64,000 nucleotides of DNA from Acetomicrobium hydrogeniformans (GTDB lineage: Bacteria; Synergistota; Synergistia; Synergistales; JAFGMB01): the NCBI GenBank assembly GCA_016841745.1, contig JAENYO010000004.1:146026-210025 (forward strand), in the 5' to 3' direction. Shown piece after piece: positions 59,267-64,000 of the stretch. The translations under genes were made by a program, and so were the position numbers. Numbering within the stretch: the stretch's first letter is position 1; each line of letters begins with the position of its first letter. The notes below the pieces were generated by a model. The model saw only the letters and a program-made list of their open reading frames with translations, was not told where the DNA came from and ran no database searches.

Positions 59267-60157
59267 CTATACCTTTTCGCTGATGTTTTTCCCGAAAAGA
59301 CCCTGGGGACGGATAAGAAGGGTGATTATCAGAAGGGAAAAAACAACAATATCTCGTAATTGACTGGAAATAAAGCCTGCTGTCAACATCTCTGCGAGGC
59401 CCAGAATCAGGCTTCCCACCACTGCACCCGGAAGAGACCCGAGTCCACCTATGACCGCTGCTACAAAAGCCTTGATGGTTATCATTCCTAACTGGGGATA
59501 AAGAGTGTATCTGACTGAAAGGAAAATCCCTCCAACTGCAGCAAGAAAACCTGCGACGAAAAATACGATAGAAATGAGAAGGTTGACATTAACCCCCATA
59601 AGCCCGGCAGTTTTCAGATCGTAGGCTGCTGCTCTGATAGCCAGTCCCCATTTTGTTTTTATAAGAAATAGCTGAAGGGCTCCGAGGAAGAATACTGCTG
59701 CCAGCAGTGAAAGGATGTCAAAGGCACTGGTGGTGGCAAGACCGAACAGATGTACAGGGTGAGTCGGGATGACCGGTGGAAGGGCCCTGAATCTTCCTCC
59801 TACAACTATGACGAAGATATTCTCAATAACTATGCTCATACCCATTGATGCGATGAGAAGATATAAAGTTACGTTCGTCCTTTCCCTGATCGGTTTATAA
59901 GCCAGCCTTTCTGTAAGGACTGCTGAAAAACCAGCTCCCAAAAGAGACAGGAAACCGGCAACCCATATGCTTACCCCCATGGACTTAAGCGCGAAATAAC
60001 AGATATAACCTCCGATTACGAGGAAACCTCCGTGGGCAAAATTTGAGAAAAGGAGGATGGAATATACAAGAGAATAACCAACGGCAATAAGTGCGTAAAC
60101 AGAACCAAGAGAAAGTCCATTTATGGTCTGTTGCAAAAAGGTATCCAAACATTTCAC
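59267..60157 (-). CDS. livH: Branched-chain/hydrophobic amino-acid ABC transporter permease LivH
   Basis: Inner-membrane permease of 296 residues. NGLSLGSVYALIAVGYSLVY at the N-terminus and GGLGSLPGAVVGS (ATPase contact) are family marks; several membrane segments are visible. Start ATG 60157 follows AGAGGTGA. It follows the binding-protein gene livK after a GC-rich stem-loop and precedes livM by 13 bases. Confidence 0.94.
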   Translation of the reverse strand: MKCLDTFLQQTINGLSLGSVYALIAVGYSLVYSILLFSNFAHGGFLVIGGYICYFALKSMGVSIWVAGFLSLLGAGFSAVLTERLAYKPIRERTNVTLYLLIASMGMSIVIENIFVIVVGGRFRALPPVIPTHPVHLFGLATTSAFDILSLLAAVFFLGALQLFLIKTKWGLAIRAAAYDLKTAGLMGVNVNLLISIVFFVAGFLAAVGGIFLSVRYTLYPQLGMITIKAFVAAVIGGLGSLPGAVVGSLILGLAEMLTAGFISSQLRDIVVFSLLIITLLIRPQGLFGKNISEKV

Positions 60158-60172
60158 CTCTTTCCAGAAGAA

Positions 60173-60201
60173 GGGCGGGCACGGACTTCCCGCGCCCGCC
60201 C
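60173..60201 (-). terminator. GC-rich stem-loop between livK and livH
   Basis: GGGCGGGC (60173-60180) pairs with GCCCGCCC (60194-60201). It lies just after the binding-protein gene, as after the TAXI gene, so it probably lowers read-through or protects the livK message. Confidence 0.65.
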
Positions 60202-60233
60202 AGTTAAGTACAACTTTCTGGTTCTGGCAGTTT

Positions 60234-61388
60234 CTATTCAGGTTTGATCTTCATGTAGAACTGACCATGTCCATCTTTTGCTACGATGATGATACCGTCT
60301 TTATCCAGGGGATTATGAAATTCATCGAAAGTAATAACGGCGTGATGGAGCTGAAGGTCCTTTGTCTCGGAAAGAGCCTTGGCGATGAGTTTGGGATCTG
60401 CTTTTCCAGCTCTCTTTATGGCGTCGAACATCAAATACATACCATCATAACCGAGAATGCCGTTGACGAATTCTTTGCATTCATCATTGTATTTTGCCTT
60501 ATAAGAGGCAAAGAAAGGAGCCATTGCCGGGTCTTCGGGGCTAACGTGGTTTATCCAGTAGGAATTCTCCATGGCGTCTCCAGCGATCTCCCACATGAAT
60601 TCAGCATAGCCGTCTCCACCAACGAAGATGATGTCATCCATGCCAAGTTCCCGGGCCTGTTTCATGATGAGAGCCATTTCCTTACCCATGTTTGGGAGGA
60701 TAAGAACATCGGCTTTTTTATCACGGATCTCGGTCAGCTGGGCGCGGAAATCAACATCCTGACCTCCCCTGAAACCAAGGTCGGCTACCATTTTCCCGCC
60801 ATATTCCCCGTAGCTTTTCATGAAGAACTCACGAAGTCCCTGAGAATAATCGCTTCCCACATCATAAAGTATTGCCGCATTCATTCTTTTCAGTTCTATG
60901 GCTGAGAAATAAGCAATAAGTTTACCCTGATATGGATCGGTAAAGCATACCCTGAAAGAGAAGGGACGGACTTTACCCTTTTGGTCCACTGTCACTAACG
61001 GGTTAGTAGAAACAGTTCCTATCTGGGGAATCCCGTACCTGTTTACAAGGGGTGCCGTAGCGATATTAATGCCGCTTCCGTTAGCTCCCACTATACCGAC
61101 TACCTTATCCTCTTCTGCCAGACGCCTGACAGCATTTACAGCGTCCTCAGCCCTGGTGCGGAAATCGTAAACTACCAGCTCAACCTGCTTGCCTAAAAGC
61201 CCCCCCTGGGCGTTGATCTCTTCGACAGCAAGCTGTGCTGTATTTGCCTCGGTCTGGCCATATGCGGCCCAGTCACCTGTAAGAGCAGCAAGGTAACCGA
61301 TCTTGACGGTATCGGCTGCCATGGCAGCCCCTGCTCCCAAACACAAAACCACTGCAAGAACTAATACTGCAATACACGTACGTTTCAA
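60234..61388 (-). CDS. livK: Amino-acid ABC transporter substrate-binding protein LivK
   Basis: Exported binding protein of 384 residues. A signal peptide (ILKRTCIAVL..., core, AAMAA before DTVKIG) leads into the LivK fold with IGYLAALTGDWAAYG, AVNAVRRL and VGGDGYAEF. TTG 61388 is chosen because GGAGGT lies 9 bases upstream and it begins the signal peptide; an ATG at 61418 lacks a site. First gene of livKHMGF. The ligand is not known; the hut operon next door makes histidine or another amino acid possible. Confidence 0.92.
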   Translation of the reverse strand: MKRTCIAVLVLAVVLCLGAGAAMAADTVKIGYLAALTGDWAAYGQTEANTAQLAVEEINAQGGLLGKQVELVVYDFRTRAEDAVNAVRRLAEEDKVVGIVGANGSGINIATAPLVNRYGIPQIGTVSTNPLVTVDQKGKVRPFSFRVCFTDPYQGKLIAYFSAIELKRMNAAILYDVGSDYSQGLREFFMKSYGEYGGKMVADLGFRGGQDVDFRAQLTEIRDKKADVLILPNMGKEMALIMKQARELGMDDIIFVGGDGYAEFMWEIAGDAMENSYWINHVSPEDPAMAPFFASYKAKYNDECKEFVNGILGYDGMYLMFDAIKRAGKADPKLIAKALSETKDLQLHHAVITFDEFHNPLDKDGIIIVAKDGHGQFYMKIKPE

Positions 61389-61561
61389 AATGCTTACACC
61401 TCCCATAAAGGATAACAATACTGGAATTTATTCTAGCAGATTGATGGGTCTGAGGGGAAATAAATCTTTGTAGTCATTGATAAAAAATAAAATAAAATTC
61501 AGATGAAAAAACGAAACCAGGAAATATCATGGGTTTTTTTTTGCCTGCAGAGGCAAGTTCG

Positions 61562-62014
61562 CTAATATTGAACCATCCACTTTAGTTTTCGGGGGTTATA
61601 GACCAGGACACTGCAGTGTGTGTGGTCCATTATCCTGACCCCCAGGTTTCCGCTCAGAAATCCCTCGATCCCACTGGCAATAGACTGACCCAGGACTATT
61701 AGATCATAGTGCATTTCCTTTGCCCTGTTGACTATTTCTTCTTCGGGTAGTCCTTTTATGATCAGGATATTGAAGGAAACCACCTTTGAAGGGAGGTTTT
61801 CCATGCATTTCTCAACCATCGCTCTTACCTTTTCCAGGATGTTTTCCCCCCGATCCTGAGACGAATTCTCAGTCAGATCCAGGTCCCTATCTTCATCCTC
61901 AACATGAATAAAATCTATGTGATGAAGTTGATGTCTCTGTGCATAGGGGAAAACAAATCTTATCAGAGAATTGCTTTCTTCATTCATATCTATGGCAACA
62001 AGGGCCCTTTTCAT
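61562..62014 (-). CDS. Universal stress protein (UspA family)
   Basis: Small alpha/beta protein of 150 residues. It begins MKRALVAIDMNEES and ends with the ATP-binding type loop LGQSIASGIEGFLSGNLGVRIMDH and VLVYNP, split here by position, fitting ATP-binding Usp proteins (G-x2-G-x9-G-S/N pattern only loosely kept). Role in stress tolerance is general for the family. ATG 62014 follows AAAGGAGT. It stands alone between liv and the PDZ gene. Confidence 0.85.
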   Translation of the reverse strand: MKRALVAIDMNEESNSLIRFVFPYAQRHQLHHIDFIHVEDEDRDLDLTENSSQDRGENILEKVRAMVEKCMENLPSKVVSFNILIIKGLPEEEIVNRAKEMHYDLIVLGQSIASGIEGFLSGNLGVRIMDHTHCSVLVYNPRKLKWMVQY

Positions 62015-62253
62015 TTCGATAACTACTCCTTTTCCAGGATAATACTATTATAACTTGACATGTGCAGTGAAATTTCAGGTATACAAATTCTGGCCCATTT
62101 TCTGTTCTTGTTTAGGCAGAGAATGATTTTTCATGATTTCGACTACTCATTGCCGAATTCAAGTATTGAAAAAAACAGGCCAACGTGGCAAGATAAACCT
62201 TAGGAAACAACATACTGGTATCTTATAAAGTTAAAATGAAGGGCGGTGACAGA

Positions 62254-63087
62254 ATGAAAAAAACTCGAGTGGCTTTTTTGGTATCGTTTCTGGTACTTTT
62301 ATCGGTTACCTTTATGATGGGAAATGCCTATGGAGAAATGAATTTCTCAGTATCCGGATTGGAGCTTGGAGAACCTGATGAAGGGGGTAAATTTCTGGTT
62401 ACCAGGGTATATGAAGATAGTCCAGCGGAACATGCCGGTATTATGGCAATGGATCTGCTGGTAGAAGTAGATCACCTTTCCATTACGGACAAGTCTGCGT
62501 CAGAGGTGGAGAATGCTCTTTCCCGCAGGCTGGGAGAAGGAGGATCTGCGGTACTCACCCTGTTGGGAAATTCAGGCAAGGTAGTCACCTGGCTGAAGCC
62601 CGCCAGATACAGTATCGAAAAGAGGGAAACCCTTGATTTCTGCCAGAAGCTTATCTGGCAGAATAATCTTGCCAATGCTCACTGGGAACAGGCCAACCAG
62701 CTTTTCAGGGAAGCTATCCTGGGAAATGTTTCCATGGAAACATTTGAAAAGGAAATGCCTCAGATCGCCCAGGGTATTACACAGTCCCGCCTTGCTATTT
62801 CAGGATTATCGCTGCCTTTACACACAAGTTTAGATGTTGTAGCCCTGTGTGCTAAAACACGGAATTTATATGCAAATACCCAGTTCCTTAGAAATGACGC
62901 AAGGGCAAAGATGCAGGATTACGCGAAAGCAAGATGGGGGGATAAAACCTTCATCCAGAAAAGATGGGATAAGATCGAACCGGCAGTCATGGCTGCAGAT
63001 AAGCGATATAGTCATGGTGACATAATGCTGGATCAGGTCCTGAGATCTATCGGATACGACAGGGGCAGGCTGAGTGTGGAATATTAA
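62254..63087 (+). CDS. Exported PDZ-domain protein
   Basis: Protein of 277 residues with a signal peptide (MKKTRVAFLVSFLVL..., cleavage region NAYG). Residues about 25-110 form a PDZ domain (FLVTRVYEDSPAEHAGIMAMDLLVEVD), which binds C-termini or acts as a protease module, but no protease domain is present. The C-terminal 150 residues are helical without recognised similarity. ATG 62254 is chosen because GGCGGTGA precedes it; ATG 62236 lies before that site. It could be an adaptor in envelope quality control; its partner is unknown. Confidence 0.75.
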   Translation: MKKTRVAFLVSFLVLLSVTFMMGNAYGEMNFSVSGLELGEPDEGGKFLVTRVYEDSPAEHAGIMAMDLLVEVDHLSITDKSASEVENALSRRLGEGGSAVLTLLGNSGKVVTWLKPARYSIEKRETLDFCQKLIWQNNLANAHWEQANQLFREAILGNVSMETFEKEMPQIAQGITQSRLAISGLSLPLHTSLDVVALCAKTRNLYANTQFLRNDARAKMQDYAKARWGDKTFIQKRWDKIEPAVMAADKRYSHGDIMLDQVLRSIGYDRGRLSVEY

Positions 63088-63129
63088 GTTTTCCTGCACT
63101 GCCTATACATCTTTAATATAAGCTATCCA

Positions 63130-63159
63130 GAAGGGATCCCTTGAAGAGGGGATCCCTTC
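63130..63159. terminator. Hairpin between the PDZ and MoaD-like genes
   Basis: GAAGGGATCCC (63130-63140) and GGGATCCCTTC (63149-63159) form a perfect 11-bp stem between converging genes. No T run follows. Confidence 0.65.
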
Positions 63160-63160
63160 G

Positions 63161-63445
63161 TTATCCACCAGCAGCGGGAGGGAAAATACTTACCACGTCA
63201 GAGTCATTAAGAGGAGTCTGAAGGTCCTTAAGGTGTAATATATGGTGGCCATTTACCATTATGAGAGTACCTGTAATAAGGGTACGGCCTGATCCTTCAT
63301 CTTTTCTCCATATCCATTTATCAAAGTGTGCCCCGTATTTACGGGACATCAGTTCCAGGAGGGAAGCCACATCGGTTGGCGCTTGAATTTCGAGTTCCCT
63401 TTTCCCAACTTCGTACATCAGAAAAGCAAAAAGACGAACTTTCAA
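63161..63445 (-). CDS. MoaD/ThiS-family sulfur carrier protein
   Basis: Ubiquitin-fold carrier of 94 residues ending in FPPAAGG, the MoaD-type C-terminus that is charged with sulfur for molybdopterin or tungstopterin synthesis. A body with VRLFAFLMYEVGK and ASLLELM fits MoaD. TTG 63445 is chosen because AAGGAG lies 8 bases upstream; a GTG at 63454 overlaps that site. The ThiF/HesA-like gene starts divergently about 125 bases away and probably activates this carrier. The insert WIWRKDEGSG makes it a little longer than usual MoaD. Confidence 0.85.
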   Translation of the reverse strand: MKVRLFAFLMYEVGKRELEIQAPTDVASLLELMSRKYGAHFDKWIWRKDEGSGRTLITGTLIMVNGHHILHLKDLQTPLNDSDVVSIFPPAAGG

Positions 63446-63569
63446 AGTCAGCACTCCTTCCCGGGTTGAACTTATACTATTATCGGTTCGGATATCATAG
63501 ATTTCAATAGTAATATTCGTGTTCTCGGAATGACCAGGATTTACTCTTGTTTGAAGGGGGGAAAAGTAT

Positions 63570-64000
63570 TTGGATTCTGTAAGACTGAAAAGGGCGATAG
63601 AGGAAAGGTCTGTTTATGATGGAGAGAGGATCCTCTTATCTATCGAGGATTCCAGAAACCTGGCCATATCCTTCGAAATTCATCCTCTCATTATCGAAAA
63701 ATGCGCTCTTGAGCAAGGCATCATTCCCCGCAGATATGAAAGAAATATTGGTGTCCTTGGGATAGAAGGACAGTTAAGACTCCTTTGTTCTTCAATTGCT
63801 GTTATCGGTTGCGGTGGCCTTGGCGGAGTCATCGTGGAAATACTTTCGAGAGCCGGTATAGGATGCCTGATCCTTGTTGATGGAGATTCCTTCAGCGAAG
63901 ACAACCTTAATCGGCAGCTCCTTTCTTCAGAAGCTTTTGTCGGCAGGCTTAAAGTCGAGGCTGCAGCAGAAAGGATAGCGGCAATTAACAGCGCCGTCAG
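63570..64000 (+). CDS. ThiF/HesA/MoeB-family carrier-activating enzyme, 5' part
   Basis: E1-like enzyme that adenylates the Gly-Gly end of a sulfur carrier. TTG 63570 follows AGGGGGG. An unusual N-terminal extension of about 45 residues precedes the core; then RYERNIGVLGIEGQ, the nucleotide loop VIGCGGLGGVIVEIL, DGDSFSEDNLNRQLL and KVEAAAERIAAIN are seen, as in MoeB/ThiF. The frame runs off the right edge, so the catalytic Cys and zinc-site parts are not visible. It is divergent from the MoaD-like gene and most likely acts on it. Confidence 0.88.
   Translation, partial: MDSVRLKRAIEERSVYDGERILLSIEDSRNLAISFEIHPLIIEKCALEQGIIPRRYERNIGVLGIEGQLRLLCSSIAVIGCGGLGGVIVEILSRAGIGCLILVDGDSFSEDNLNRQLLSSEAFVGRLKVEAAAERIAAINSAV

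Noticed and set aside
61536-61557. Hairpin TTGCCT/AGGCAA as terminator between usp and livK
   Set aside because: The T run lies on the wrong side for the usp transcript, so it does not fit an intrinsic terminator.

Overview
The window looks like chromosomal DNA of an anaerobic, amino-acid-fermenting bacterium, most likely of the Synergistota (Dethiosulfovibrio/Aminobacterium type). This is an inference from gene content: a coenzyme B12-dependent ribonucleotide reductase, a complete histidine-utilisation operon ending in formimino-folate chemistry, a branched-chain-type amino-acid ABC importer, a TAXI-TRAP transporter, molybdenum hydroxylases beside selenium-associated genes, and a LysW carrier-protein lysine/ornithine cluster. 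No rRNA, tRNA, CRISPR array, IS element or integrase was seen. Many genes start with TTG or GTG behind a strong GGAGG site.

Layout. 1-5.3 kb: the 3' part of nrdJ, a SAM-I riboswitch with terminator ahead of metK, a cation-efflux protein and a beta-carbonic anhydrase. 5.3-12 kb: an acyl-CoA synthetase, a small lytic transglycosylase, a double-SPOR membrane protein, a TauE/SafE permease, a D-threonine-aldolase-like PLP enzyme and a ureohydrolase. 12-17.3 kb: a cassette of IclR regulator, TAXI-TRAP binding protein, fused TRAP permease and a methylisocitrate-lyase-family enzyme. It is bracketed by an exact 224-bp direct repeat that duplicates the 3' end of the metallo-hydrolase gene to its right. 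17.3-27.7 kb: one eight-gene minus-strand operon with two molybdenum hydroxylases, SsnA, a dihydroorotate-dehydrogenase-like protein and the metallo-hydrolase. 28-33 kb: a beta-propeller protein, an HD-domain protein, YedE/YedF-like selenium-associated genes and a flavin oxidoreductase. 33-39.5 kb: a large MscS channel and two tandem Na/phosphate cotransporter paralogues. 39.6-46.7 kb: lysW-X-Y-Z-J-K followed by a RocB-like peptidase. 46.8-49.5 kb: a methyltransferase, a YkuK-like protein and two pseudopilins. 49.8-56.7 kb: hutH-ftcD-hutI-fchA-hutU and a ThiS-like carrier. 56.8-61.4 kb: livFGMHK on the minus strand. 61.5-64 kb: a universal stress protein, a PDZ protein, a MoaD-like carrier and a truncated ThiF/HesA-like activating enzyme.

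How it works together. Histidine is taken to glutamate with the one-carbon unit passed to folate. The liv importer next door could supply amino acids. The molybdenum-hydroxylase operon plus YedE/YedF/SsnA context suggests breakdown of an N-heterocycle (purine-like) by enzymes that may need selenium; the substrate is not known. The TRAP-lyase cassette suggests uptake and cleavage of an organic acid. The most notable structural signal is the 224-bp repeat, which fits a Campbell-type integration of a small circle and predicts that the cassette can be lost cleanly. Several leaders also look regulated: the SAM-I switch, an IclR operator, mutually exclusive stems before lysY, and a promoter followed directly by a terminator before yedE.
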